Part shown: positions 7,529-15,956 of the stretch, in pieces
Layout: each line of letters begins with the position of its first letter
Numbering within the stretch: the first letter of the stretch is position 1
Source of the DNA: Desulfobacteraceae bacterium
Lineage (GTDB): Bacteria; Desulfobacterota; Desulfobacteria; Desulfobacterales; Desulfobacteraceae
Assembly: GCA_024225895.1 (NCBI GenBank)
Contig: JAAEMC010000264.1
Coordinates: 1-18,513, forward strand
Reading direction: 5' to 3'
Length of the DNA stretch: 18,513 bases
The notes under the pieces: model-generated
The model's input: the letters and a program-made list of their open reading frames with translations, nothing else
Told to the model about the DNA's origin: nothing
The model's database searches: none
Program-made: the position numbers and the translations under genes

Positions 7529-7552
7529 CGGCATATGCAAAAATATATGCCG
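7529..7552. promoter_or_regulatory. Second 8-base inverted repeat in the dctP leader
   Basis: CGGCATAT (7529-7536) and ATATGCCG (7545-7552) are exact reverse complements with an 8-base loop. It lies between the first palindrome and the ribosome site at about 7570-7575. It may be an operator half-pair or an RNA hairpin in the leader. No T-run follows, so it is not a typical terminator. Confidence 0.5.
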
Positions 7553-7580
7553 AAACCATCAACCGAACAGGGAGGAACAA

Positions 7581-8564
7581 ATGATGAAAAAAGGGTTGTT
7601 AAGCATTATTTTTCTGGCAGTATTCGCCATTACCAGTGTTTCACAGGGTGAAATTGTTTTAAAGCTCGGCCATTATGCAAATGCAGACCATGCCGGGAAC
7701 ACAGCAGCTAAAATGTTTGCCGATGGCGTTGAAAAACGGACCAACGGTGAAGTTAAGGTAAAAATTTATCCCAACAATGAATTGGGAAATCCGCCAGAGG
7801 TACTAGAGCAAAATATCCTTGGCGTCGTCGACATGAGTCTGCCAACCCAGGGCCAGCTTGCCAAGTATTCCAAAAAATTCGGCTGCGTCATGCTGCCCTT
7901 TGCCTATGAAAATTATGATCATGCCTACAAAACACTTGACGGGCCTTTTATGGAATGGGCAAAAGATGATCTGGACAAGGCCGGCCTGGTATTTCTTTCC
8001 AATTGGGAGTGGGGATTCAGAAATCTGACCAACAGCGTACGACCTGTCAATGTTCCCGGCGATGTTGTGGGATTAAAAATCAGGACTCCACCGGAATTAT
8101 CCAACCAGGCTGCCATGGAAGCCCTTGGCGGCACTGCCCAGACCATCCAGTTTTCCGAACTTCCCATGGCGTTGAAACAAGGGGTTGTGGATGGCCAGGA
8201 AAATCCGGTTTCCGTTATTTATGCCTATAAAATTTATGAAACCCAGAAGCATCTCGCATTAACCGGCCATACATATAATTCCATGGTTCATGTAATGAGC
8301 AAGCTCACCTGGAAAAAACTTTCAGCTAAGCAGCAAAAAATTGTCCAAGAAGAAAGCAAAAAAGCAGGTAATTTTATGCGCAAGACGCTGCAGGATGCTG
8401 AAAAGGATCAGCTTGCAAAACTTGAAAAACTTGGCATGCAGGTTACCCGTCCGGATGTTGCACTTTTTAAGGCTAAAATGGAACCAGCCTATACCAGGAT
8501 GAAAGCCAGTGTTGGAGCAGAAAACCTCGAATACTTCCTCAAAATCCTGGAACAAACCAAATAA
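7581..8564 (+). CDS. dctP: TRAP transporter substrate-binding protein (DctP family), system 1
   Basis: 327 residues. The frame stays open upstream to 7458, but that stretch reads through the leader repeats; the ATG at 7581 follows a strong GGGAGGA ribosome site and starts a normal signal peptide (MMKKG then a hydrophobic run to about residue 22). DctP features are visible: LKLGHYANADHAGNTAAK at the mature start, the ligand-carboxylate arginine in LKIRTPP (Arg168) and VVDGQENP about 50 residues later. It would bind an acidic sugar in the periplasm and deliver it to the DctQ/DctM partner encoded next. Context with kdgK, kduI, kduD and eda points to a uronate or ketodeoxyuronate ligand; the exact ligand cannot be read from sequence. 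It is the first gene of the operon. Confidence 0.93.
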   Translation: MMKKGLLSIIFLAVFAITSVSQGEIVLKLGHYANADHAGNTAAKMFADGVEKRTNGEVKVKIYPNNELGNPPEVLEQNILGVVDMSLPTQGQLAKYSKKFGCVMLPFAYENYDHAYKTLDGPFMEWAKDDLDKAGLVFLSNWEWGFRNLTNSVRPVNVPGDVVGLKIRTPPELSNQAAMEALGGTAQTIQFSELPMALKQGVVDGQENPVSVIYAYKIYETQKHLALTGHTYNSMVHVMSKLTWKKLSAKQQKIVQEESKKAGNFMRKTLQDAEKDQLAKLEKLGMQVTRPDVALFKAKMEPAYTRMKASVGAENLEYFLKILEQTK

Positions 8565-8590
8565 CAGCATCAAATCTGGAATAAGATTAT

Positions 8591-9877
8591 ATGACAACCT
8601 TTATCATCTTTGGCGTACTGATTCTCTTTATTTTTCTGGGCGTTCCCATTGCCGTTGCCATGGGATTCACCACGATCTTAACATTTGTAGTCATGGGACA
8701 ATCAGATGTTCTGACCATGGTGGCCCAGAGAATGTATGCTTCCACTACATCATTTCCACTCCTTGCCATTCCGTTTTTTATTCTGGCCGGGAATTTGATG
8801 AATAACGGGGGTATCACGGACCGGATCTTTCGTTTTGCCAAAGCCTTGGTCGGTCATATCTGGGGGGGACTGGGACAAGTCAATATCATTGCCAGTATGA
8901 TTTTTTCAGGCATGTCAGGTGCTGCGGTTGCAGATGCGGCAGGGCTGGGAATGATCGAGATGAAGGCAATGAAAGACAATGGATATGATTTAAAATTTTC
9001 CGCGGCCATTACTGCGGCCTCCTCCACCATTGGTCCTGTGATTCCCCCCAGTATTCCATTTGTCATATACGGACATTTAACAGGTGTTTCTGTGGGCCGG
9101 CTTTTTCTAGCCGGTGTGGTGCCCGGTGCCTTAATGGGAATAGCATTAATGGTTGCGGTCTATTTTATTTCAAAGCACCGCAATTATCCCAAGGAAAAAT
9201 CCATTGTTTTCAAGGAACTCATTGTGAGCGGCAAAGCAGCTCTTTTGCCTTTGGGAACACCTGTCCTGATTATCGGCGGTATTTTAAGCGGACAGTTCAC
9301 TCCGACAGAAGCTTCTGTTATTGCCTGTATTTATGCACTGTTTCTTGGTCTTTTTATTTATAAATCCATTAGTATAAAAGATCTTCCCGACATTTTCTGG
9401 GAAACCATTGGCCATACGGTCCGGGTTATGTTCATTATTGCAGCAGCAGGTTTTTTTGGCTGGATGCTCATTATCCAGCAGATTCCGGCCCAGGTGATTG
9501 CAAGCTTGACCACCGTCAGTGCCGACTATGCAGTTGTCCTGCTCATCATCATCGGCATACTGCTTTTATTTGGCTGTTTTCTGGAAGGGATTGCCGTACT
9601 GCTCATCACTATCCCCATTTTCCAGAAAGTCATTGCCCATTTTGCCATTGATCCGGTTCAATTCGGTGTTGTTATGACCCTGGCCTCAATGATTGGTCTT
9701 TTAACACCGCCGGTGGGTATGTGCCTATATGCGGTATCCAGTATTACTGGGGTATCTGTTGCAGATTTATCAAAGGAGATGTGGCCTTATCTTCTGGGTA
9801 TCTTCATTGTGCTGCTGGCTGTGGCATTTATCCCTCAAATCTGTCTTTTTCTGCCTGATCTGATGATGGGAAAATAA
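8591..9877 (+). CDS. dctM: TRAP transporter large permease (DctM family), system 1
   Basis: 428 residues, the usual length of a DctM protein, and hydrophobic throughout with about a dozen predicted membrane helices. Family hallmarks are present: PLLAIPFFILAGNLM near residue 57, GGLGQVNIIASMIFSGMSG near 98-116, STIGPVIPPSIPF in the middle and GLLTPPVGM near the C-terminus. It forms the Na+-driven channel that imports the ligand handed over by DctP. The ribosome site is weak (GGAATAA upstream of the ATG), which may lower its expression relative to dctP. Gene order here is P-M-Q rather than the more common P-Q-M found in the second system of the same cluster. Confidence 0.95.
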   Translation: MTTFIIFGVLILFIFLGVPIAVAMGFTTILTFVVMGQSDVLTMVAQRMYASTTSFPLLAIPFFILAGNLMNNGGITDRIFRFAKALVGHIWGGLGQVNIIASMIFSGMSGAAVADAAGLGMIEMKAMKDNGYDLKFSAAITAASSTIGPVIPPSIPFVIYGHLTGVSVGRLFLAGVVPGALMGIALMVAVYFISKHRNYPKEKSIVFKELIVSGKAALLPLGTPVLIIGGILSGQFTPTEASVIACIYALFLGLFIYKSISIKDLPDIFWETIGHTVRVMFIIAAAGFFGWMLIIQQIPAQVIASLTTVSADYAVVLLIIIGILLLFGCFLEGIAVLLITIPIFQKVIAHFAIDPVQFGVVMTLASMIGLLTPPVGMCLYAVSSITGVSVADLSKEMWPYLLGIFIVLLAVAFIPQICLFLPDLMMGK

Positions 9878-9890
9878 AGGACTTAATCTT

Positions 9891-10391
9891 ATGAAAAACA
9901 TATTATCCTGTTTTGATTCTGTTTTACAATACTCCATGCGGATCATTGCCATCAGTTGTTTTTTGCTGTTGTTTATTCTGCTGGCTGGAAACGTTTTAAT
10001 CAGAAATTTTCCCATCATGGAAATTTACTGGTTTGATGAGGTGGTGGAATTTGCTTTTGCCTGGATGGTATTTATAGGGGCTGCCAAATTATGGGCCAAC
10101 AATGAACATTTCAGGCTCAAATGGCTTTCAGGCAAAATCGAGAATCAAAAAGCACACCATCTATTTACCTTGGCCATTGAAACCGTTTCCATCATTTTTT
10201 TATTTATATTTACATACCAGTCTTTCCAATTAACCATGCTGGCCCGCGACTGGACACCGGTATTGAATCTATCCAAACGGTTTTTATATGTTTGCATGCC
10301 GATTTCAGGCGCCATCATGGTGGGATATTCCATACGGGCCATGTTTAATGAATTGGTACACTTAAAAAACCTGTCCACCCATCACAAATAA
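9891..10391 (+). CDS. dctQ: TRAP transporter small permease (DctQ family), system 1
   Basis: 166 residues with four predicted membrane helices (about 16-38, 52-70, 88-108 and 126-148). The EIYWFDEVVEFAFAWMVFIGAA segment with its acidic/aromatic start is typical of DctQ proteins. It pairs with DctM in the inner membrane. It starts 13 bases after dctM with AAAGGA upstream, and its stop lies 9 bases before kdgK, so it is clearly within the operon. Confidence 0.92.
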   Translation: MKNILSCFDSVLQYSMRIIAISCFLLLFILLAGNVLIRNFPIMEIYWFDEVVEFAFAWMVFIGAAKLWANNEHFRLKWLSGKIENQKAHHLFTLAIETVSIIFLFIFTYQSFQLTMLARDWTPVLNLSKRFLYVCMPISGAIMVGYSIRAMFNELVHLKNLSTHHK

Positions 10392-10400
10392 GGAAGCAAA

Positions 10401-11336
10401 ATGATTCCGGACATTATTACACTCGGAGAGCCCCTGATTGAATTTAGTGCTGCCAAAGAAGGCGGCCTTAGCCAGAACAGTATCTTTTACCAGGGATTTG
10501 GGGGAGATACATCCAATTTTGCCGTATCAGCTGCCCGGTCCGGAGCCAGGGTTGGATATATTACGGCTATTGGGAACGACCCCTTTGGAAAGGCACTCAT
10601 GAATTTATGGCAGCAGGAGAATATAGATGTAACTACTGTACAAACGACAGATCAATACAAAACCGGCATCTATTTTATTTCCAGGAATAACGGCACTCAC
10701 ATGTTCACCTATTTTCGAAAAGATTCGGCTGCCAGCAGAATGACCCCGGACATCCTGCCGGTGCGCGCCATTCAAAATGCTAAAATTTTTCACCTTTCCG
10801 GCATTACCCAGGGAATCAGTACCAGTGCCTGTGATACCGCAGCCAGGGCCATTGCCATTGCCAATGAAGCTGGCACCCTTGTCTCATATGACCCGAATCT
10901 GAGGACTGATCTTTGGCATATTGACCGTGCCAGGGCCATTATCCATGATACAGTTCCCAAAACAGATATCCTGTACCCCAGCTTTGAGGATGCCTGCCTT
11001 TTAACCGGCCTTAAAACACCGGAAGAAATCCTGGATTTTTACCACAACATGGGAGCAAAGACCGTAGTGCTTAAACTGGGTGAAAAAGGGGCCTTGCTGG
11101 GCAGAGCCGGTGAAAAAGAATATTTTGCCCCCTTTCAAGTTGACCCTGTGGATGCCTCAGGCGCAGGAGATACCTTTTGCGGTGCTTTTGCAGCAGAATA
11201 TGTGAACAAAAGTTCCATTGACACCTGCGTTAAGTATGCATGTACTGCCGCAGCCCTTTCAACCATGGGTATCGGATGTGTCGCTTCCATACCGTCAAGA
11301 AAAAAAATTGCAGCAGCAATGGATAACAAAAAATAA
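10401..11336 (+). CDS. kdgK: 2-dehydro-3-deoxygluconokinase (KDG kinase)
   Basis: 311 residues, normal for a PfkB-family sugar kinase. The N-terminal GEPLIEF and the GGDTSNFAVSAARSG sugar-binding segment fit KDG kinases. The C-terminal PfkB signature DASGAGDTFCGAF carries the catalytic aspartate Asp257 and the anion hole. It would phosphorylate 2-keto-3-deoxygluconate with ATP to KDPG in the cytoplasm. The same cluster encodes the enzymes before it (KduI, KduD) and after it (Eda), which makes the substrate call much stronger than from the fold alone. An AAGGA site precedes the ATG. It sits between the two TRAP transporters. Fructokinase or ribokinase is possible by fold but unlikely here. Confidence 0.92.
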   Translation: MIPDIITLGEPLIEFSAAKEGGLSQNSIFYQGFGGDTSNFAVSAARSGARVGYITAIGNDPFGKALMNLWQQENIDVTTVQTTDQYKTGIYFISRNNGTHMFTYFRKDSAASRMTPDILPVRAIQNAKIFHLSGITQGISTSACDTAARAIAIANEAGTLVSYDPNLRTDLWHIDRARAIIHDTVPKTDILYPSFEDACLLTGLKTPEEILDFYHNMGAKTVVLKLGEKGALLGRAGEKEYFAPFQVDPVDASGAGDTFCGAFAAEYVNKSSIDTCVKYACTAAALSTMGIGCVASIPSRKKIAAAMDNKK

Positions 11337-11392
11337 ACTTGCAAATTAAAAGATTACCAACGAAAACTAATTCAATATAACAGGGAGGATAT

Positions 11393-12409
11393 ATGAAGCG
11401 CACATTAAAATTTTTTGTTTTTGCCGGATGTTTAGCCCTGCTGACAGCAGCAATGCTGTCCTTTGGCACCAATGCATGGGCAAAAAAAACCTATCAGTTT
11501 AAATATGCAAACACCCAGTCTGAGAACCACCCCAGGAGCAAATCCATGGTTTTTTTCAAGAATCTGGTTGAGAAAAAATCAAACAATCAAATTAAGGTTG
11601 AGCTATTTTTCTCAGGTGTTTTAGGCAAGGAAGCTGAAGTTCTGGAAATGGTAAAAATGGGGAATGTTCAGGGATGCCGCGGAGGGTTGTTTGAACGTGC
11701 CAACAAGAAATTCTTGATCTACACCCTTCCTTTTATGTTTAAAAATGCTGATCAGGCAGTGGCAGTGATGCAAGGAGAGCTGGGACAGGCAATTAACAAA
11801 GATGCCGTAAAAAACGGATTCTATATTCCTGCCACAGGTGTTGCAGGGGGAATGCGAAATATTACCAGCAACAAACGTCCTGTGGATTCTCTGGCCAACA
11901 TCAAGGGTATGAAAATGCGGACTCCCCCAATTGATGTGACCATCAGAACATTTAAAGCTTTGGGCGCAAATCCCCAGCAGGTCCCCTATACAGAAACCTA
12001 CATGGCGTTAAAAACCAGTGTGGTGGACGGCCAGGAAAATCCTTTTTCAAACATCGTGGACATGAAGTTTTACGAAGCGCAAAAATACCTGAGCCTGGTA
12101 AACTGGCAAGTTCATCCAGATCCCTTTTTTGTAAATTTGGCCTGGTATAATGGATTACCCGCTGATCTTAAAAAAGCATTTGATGAGGCTGCTGTCGAGA
12201 CCATGGCATACAGCAACCGGATCTGGCTGGCATCGGAAAACCTATATTTTGAAACACTCAAGGACAAACTCATCGTCAAAGAACCGGAAAAAAGTGCCCG
12301 CAAAGAATTTGTGAATGCAGTAAAAGATGTGTGGCAATACTATGTGGACAAGGGATATTTTTCCTGGGAAGATATTAACCAGGCATTGGCACTGGCAAAA
12401 AAGAATTAA
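11393..12409 (+). CDS. dctP: TRAP transporter substrate-binding protein (DctP family), system 2
   Basis: 338 residues with a GGGAGGA ribosome site and a signal peptide cut near Ala30 (NAWA-K). DctP landmarks are KYANTQSENHPRSKS at the mature start, MRTPP with the ligand arginine at Arg176, and VVDGQENPFSN. It is clearly diverged from the first DctP: the ligand-pocket regions differ, with MRTPPIDVTIRTFKALG here against IRTPPELSNQAAMEALG there. A different or overlapping ligand is therefore likely. A GC-rich hairpin separates it from the following dctQ and may give it more transcript than the membrane parts. Confidence 0.93.
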   Translation: MKRTLKFFVFAGCLALLTAAMLSFGTNAWAKKTYQFKYANTQSENHPRSKSMVFFKNLVEKKSNNQIKVELFFSGVLGKEAEVLEMVKMGNVQGCRGGLFERANKKFLIYTLPFMFKNADQAVAVMQGELGQAINKDAVKNGFYIPATGVAGGMRNITSNKRPVDSLANIKGMKMRTPPIDVTIRTFKALGANPQQVPYTETYMALKTSVVDGQENPFSNIVDMKFYEAQKYLSLVNWQVHPDPFFVNLAWYNGLPADLKKAFDEAAVETMAYSNRIWLASENLYFETLKDKLIVKEPEKSARKEFVNAVKDVWQYYVDKGYFSWEDINQALALAKKN

Positions 12410-12433
12410 ATTGATGCTGTATTGTCCTCAATC

Positions 12434-12455
12434 GGGCGCATACTCAGGTGCGCCC
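12434..12455 (+). terminator. Intergenic hairpin, possible attenuator or RNA-stabilising element
   Basis: GGGCGCA (12434-12440) and TGCGCCC (12449-12455) form a GC-rich 7-base stem with an 8-base loop in the 66-base gap between dctP and dctQ. No T-run follows, so full termination is unlikely. It more plausibly protects the dctP 3' end or causes partial read-through. Confidence 0.55.
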
Positions 12456-12475
12456 CTACCTAATAAATAAGGAAC

Positions 12476-12949
12476 ATGTTTTTGGTAAATTTTTTAAACA
12501 AAAGCCTGGAATCCATTGTTTCCATATTTTTTTTAGGTATTTTTCTTTTAACTGTTACCTCGGTAGTATTACGGTACGGGTTTAACACCTCCATTACCGG
12601 AGCCAATGAAACCATGAACTATTTGTTCATCTATACCACCGCCCTGGGTGCGGCCCTTTCTTTGGGTAAAAATACCCACATCCGTATTTCATTTTTTGTG
12701 GACATGATGCCCCCAAGAGTTAAGCAAGTGGTTTTGATTCTAAATTTCCTGGTGGTGGGATTATTCAACCTGATCCTGGCTTCTTACAGCATCAATTGGA
12801 TAAAGGCCACCGGCGCCTTTGAATCTCCGGTAATGAGAATCCCCAAATGGATGGTTCAGATCAGCATTCCCATTGGATGTGTATTGGCGGCTGTTTATTG
12901 CCTGCACCATGTGGCCATGCTGATGCTGTCAAAGGATGCAAGAAATTAA
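12476..12949 (+). CDS. dctQ: TRAP transporter small permease (DctQ family), system 2
   Basis: 157 residues with four predicted membrane helices. The second segment, GANETMNYLFIYTTALGAALSLGKNTHIRI, is characteristic of DctQ proteins. AAGGA lies 5 bases before the ATG. Its TAA stop overlaps the ATG of dctM by one base (TAATG), so the two subunits are translationally coupled, as expected for an obligate complex. Confidence 0.92.
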   Translation: MFLVNFLNKSLESIVSIFFLGIFLLTVTSVVLRYGFNTSITGANETMNYLFIYTTALGAALSLGKNTHIRISFFVDMMPPRVKQVVLILNFLVVGLFNLILASYSINWIKATGAFESPVMRIPKWMVQISIPIGCVLAAVYCLHHVAMLMLSKDARN

Positions 12950-14226
12950 TGGCTGTTTTATTATTTACCTTGCTCATCTTTCTGTTTTTGGGGCTGCCCA
13001 TTGCTTACTCTTTAGGAATCTCCGGGTTCTGTTATTTTTGGGTCCATCATCCCGAACTTTTATCCATTCTTTCTCCACGTTTATTTGCCGGTATGGATTC
13101 CTATGCCATGATCGCTTTACCCTTGTTTATCCTCATGGGCCTGATCATGAATGCAGGGGGCATCACAGCCCTTCTAATCGATTTTAGCGCACTTTTTATC
13201 GGCAGGCTGCGCGGCGGCCTGGGGGCAGTCAATATTCTGGCCAGCATGATCTTTGGCGGAATATCAGGATCTTCAGTGTCAGACACGGCTTCGGTGGGTG
13301 CTGTCCTGATCCCTGAAATGATCAAAAAAGGATATACCCCCCAATTTGCCAGCGGCATCACCGTAGCCTCATCAACCATGGGGATGATCATTCCCCCCAG
13401 TGTTCCCATGATCATCTATGCCCTTGTAGCGGAAGAGTCCGTGGGAAAATTATTTTTAGGCAGCCTGATCCCGGGAGTAATGATTGGTGTGCTAATGCTT
13501 GTCATCACCTTGAGCATCTCATATAAAAAATCCTATCCCCGGCAGGAAATGACGCTTTCCCGTGAAAAAAAGATTTCAACCGTACAACGATCCATACCGG
13601 CATTAATCATGCCGGTATTTGTAGTAGGCTCTGTTGTCGGAGGCGTTGCCACAGCCACTGAATCCGCCGGTATCGGTGTTCTGTATGCCATGATAGTTGG
13701 TGGTCTGGTACTACGAAAATTGAAACTGAAAGATCTTTCCATCCATTTTAAAAATGCCATTATGACCAGCGCCAATGTCATGATAATAATTGCTTTGTCC
13801 AAACTCTATATCTGGATCCTTGCATTGGAGCATGTACCCCAGGTCATGGCAGGCTTTGTATCCGGCCTGGATCTGCCGGTCTTTATCATCCTTGTTTTTG
13901 TAAATTTCATTATTCTTGCCACAGGAACATTTGTGGATGTGAGTCCTGCAATCTTGTTGCTGACCCCTGTATTTTTACCCTGTATGCAGGCCCTGGGTGT
14001 CTCAAAAATACAATTTGGCGTCATGCTCATCACAGGCCTTGCCGTAGGGCTTGTTACTCCTCCGGTCGGCATGTGCCTGAATGTGGCGTCAGCCATCTGC
14101 GACCAGCCCATCGGTAAAATATTCAAAGGGGCTGCCCCTTTTTTACTGGCCAATTTAACCTGTCTTTTGGCCATTATTCTGATACCGGAACTCACCTTGT
14201 GGCTTCCAACACTTTTTTATGACTAA
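12949..14226 (+). CDS. dctM: TRAP transporter large permease (DctM family), system 2
   Basis: 425 residues starting at the ATG overlapping the dctQ stop. The frame is open 34 codons further upstream, but that part lies inside dctQ and reads as a non-membrane shadow, while MAVLLFTLLIFLFLGLPIAY is a standard DctM N-terminus. Hallmarks: LPLFILMGLIMNAGGI, GGLGAVNILASMIFGGISGSS, STMGMIIPPSVPM and GLVTPPVGMCLN. About a dozen membrane helices are expected. It forms the Na+-coupled permease for the second DctP. The order P-Q-M is the common one. Confidence 0.95.
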   Translation: MAVLLFTLLIFLFLGLPIAYSLGISGFCYFWVHHPELLSILSPRLFAGMDSYAMIALPLFILMGLIMNAGGITALLIDFSALFIGRLRGGLGAVNILASMIFGGISGSSVSDTASVGAVLIPEMIKKGYTPQFASGITVASSTMGMIIPPSVPMIIYALVAEESVGKLFLGSLIPGVMIGVLMLVITLSISYKKSYPRQEMTLSREKKISTVQRSIPALIMPVFVVGSVVGGVATATESAGIGVLYAMIVGGLVLRKLKLKDLSIHFKNAIMTSANVMIIIALSKLYIWILALEHVPQVMAGFVSGLDLPVFIILVFVNFIILATGTFVDVSPAILLLTPVFLPCMQALGVSKIQFGVMLITGLAVGLVTPPVGMCLNVASAICDQPIGKIFKGAAPFLLANLTCLLAIILIPELTLWLPTLFYD

Positions 14227-14250
14227 AAAAATAAAAGGAGAACCATATTT

Positions 14251-15081
14251 ATGCAAGTAAGGCATGCAGTACACCCGGAACAGGCTGCCACCATGGACAG
14301 CCAAGCCCTAAGGGATCACTTTTTAGTGGATGCCCTGTTTAAGCCCGGCCGGACAAAACTTATCTACTCCCACAATGACCGGTTGATTGTGGGTGGCGTT
14401 TGCCCGAAAACTCCGCTATCCCTTGAAGCTGATCCCAAAATTATTGGAGCTGATTTTCTTTTGGAACGGCGGGAAATGGGGGTGATCAATGTGGGGGATC
14501 CCGGAACAATTACGATTGACGGCAACTCATATTTCATGGATTTTAAAAGTGGGCTTTATATTGGAAAAGGCTCTAAAAATATTATTTTTGAAAGCAATGA
14601 TCCTTCTAAACCGGCACATTATTACGTGAACAGTGCCCCTGCCCATGCCGTCTTTCCGACATGCGCCATCTCTTTTGACCAGATTGAGCCTGAGCACCTA
14701 GGTGAAATGGAACTTTCTAATAAAAGAAACATCAGAAAGTATTTCCATCCGGGTGGGATATCCACTTGCCAGCTTGTTATGGGAATGACCACATTGGAGA
14801 CAGGAAGCGTGTGGAATACCATGCCGGTTCATACACATGAAAGAAGGATGGAAGCCTATTTTTATTTTAATATGGAAGAAGAGCAGGTGGTCTTTCATTT
14901 CATGGGGCAACCTTTTGAAACACGGCATATTGTGATGCGCAATCATGAAGCCGTACTATCTCCAAGCTGGTCCATTCATTCCGGGGCAGGGACAGGCAGC
15001 TATACCTTTATCTGGGGTATGGCCGGTGAAAACCAGACATTTACAGACATGGACAGTGTTCTAATGCAGGACTTAAAATAA
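14251..15081 (+). CDS. kduI: 5-keto-4-deoxyuronate isomerase (4-deoxy-L-threo-5-hexosulose-uronate ketol-isomerase)
   Basis: 276 residues, close to the 278 of E. coli KduI. The cupin zinc ligands are in place: His194 and His196 in MPVHTHERRME, Glu201 and His243 in WSIHSGAG, each shifted by two from E. coli His196, His198, Glu203 and His245. It converts the open-chain product of unsaturated uronate, 5-keto-4-deoxyuronate, to 2,5-diketo-3-deoxygluconate in the cytoplasm. In E. coli KduI is also reported to isomerise glucuronate and galacturonate, so a wider role is possible. An AGGAG site lies 10 bases upstream, and kduD follows after 9 bases. Identity is secure. Confidence 0.96.
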   Translation: MQVRHAVHPEQAATMDSQALRDHFLVDALFKPGRTKLIYSHNDRLIVGGVCPKTPLSLEADPKIIGADFLLERREMGVINVGDPGTITIDGNSYFMDFKSGLYIGKGSKNIIFESNDPSKPAHYYVNSAPAHAVFPTCAISFDQIEPEHLGEMELSNKRNIRKYFHPGGISTCQLVMGMTTLETGSVWNTMPVHTHERRMEAYFYFNMEEEQVVFHFMGQPFETRHIVMRNHEAVLSPSWSIHSGAGTGSYTFIWGMAGENQTFTDMDSVLMQDLK

Positions 15082-15090
15082 GGAGCAACC

Positions 15091-15852
15091 ATGACCATAG
15101 ACCAATTCAATTTAAAAGGAAAAACCGCCATTGTTACAGGAAGCAGTACTGGTTTGGGGCAGGCCATGGCTTTGGGACTGGCCCGGGCAGGGGCTGATAT
15201 TGTGGGTGTTTACAATAGTACCGCACCCTCAAACAAAGAACTAATCGAGAAGATGGGCGTCAAATTTGTCGGTATCCAGGCAGATCTTTCCAATCTTTCA
15301 TCGGTGCCGCTTATTATTGAAAAATCAATTGAAGCCTTTGGGCATATCGATATTCTGGTGAATAATGCCGGTATTATCCGGCGCAACGATGCATTGGATT
15401 TTACAGAATCTGACTGGGATGATGTCATGGACGTCAACATAAAATCGGTCTTTTTCCTTTGCCAGGCTGCGGCCAATCAGTTTATTGAACAAAAAACAGG
15501 CGGAAAAATCATCAACATTGCCTCCATGCTCTCTTTCCAGGGCGGAATCAAGGTCAGTTCATATACGGCCAGCAAAAGCGGTGTTAATGGATTAACAAAA
15601 CTTTTGGCCTGTGAATGGGCGCAACACCAAATCAATGTCAATGCCATTGCGCCAGGCTATATGGCCACAGCCAACACCGAACCCATTCGCCAAGACCCTG
15701 TGCGTAACCGCCAGATATTGGAGCGCATCCCTGCAGGGGATTGGGGAAAACCCGAAGATCTACAGGGCGCAGTAGTTTTTCTGGCTTCCGAGGCCTCAAA
15801 TTATGTCCATGGTTCCACCTTGACGGTTGACGGAGGATGGCTGGCCCGGTAG
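15091..15852 (+). CDS. kduD: 2-dehydro-3-deoxy-D-gluconate 5-dehydrogenase
   Basis: 253 residues, the same length as E. coli KduD, a classical short-chain dehydrogenase. The cofactor motif TGSSTGLGQAMA is near residues 16-27, NNAGIIRR follows at about 90, and the catalytic Tyr158 and Lys162 sit in SSYTASKSG after NIASM. The C-terminal VHGSTLTVDGGW is typical. It reduces 2,5-diketo-3-deoxygluconate with NAD(P)H to KDG, the substrate of the kinase encoded upstream. A TAAGGAG site overlaps the kduI stop, so the two steps are made together. Many SDR proteins look alike, but the kduI neighbour makes this call firm. Confidence 0.95.
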   Translation: MTIDQFNLKGKTAIVTGSSTGLGQAMALGLARAGADIVGVYNSTAPSNKELIEKMGVKFVGIQADLSNLSSVPLIIEKSIEAFGHIDILVNNAGIIRRNDALDFTESDWDDVMDVNIKSVFFLCQAAANQFIEQKTGGKIINIASMLSFQGGIKVSSYTASKSGVNGLTKLLACEWAQHQINVNAIAPGYMATANTEPIRQDPVRNRQILERIPAGDWGKPEDLQGAVVFLASEASNYVHGSTLTVDGGWLAR

Positions 15853-15956
15853 GATATGGTAATTTTTTAATTGGGTATCCCCCATCTGTTATCAAAAAGG
15901 CATCTGATGAACCGTGCGAATTGCTCAAATGATTGAAACGGCAACTGGAGGAACAA

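Noticed and set aside
7458..7580. Upstream extension of the first dctP to 7458
   Set aside because: It would place the start codon inside the promoter and put the leader repeats in the protein ahead of the signal peptide.
11337..11392. Possible promoter before the second dctP (TATAAC at 11376)
   Set aside because: There is no -35 element at a suitable distance, and the box is too close to the ribosome site to leave a usable transcript start.
13806..14195. 129-codon minus-strand frame opposite the second dctM
   Set aside because: It is an antisense shadow of a well supported membrane protein, and its composition fits that.
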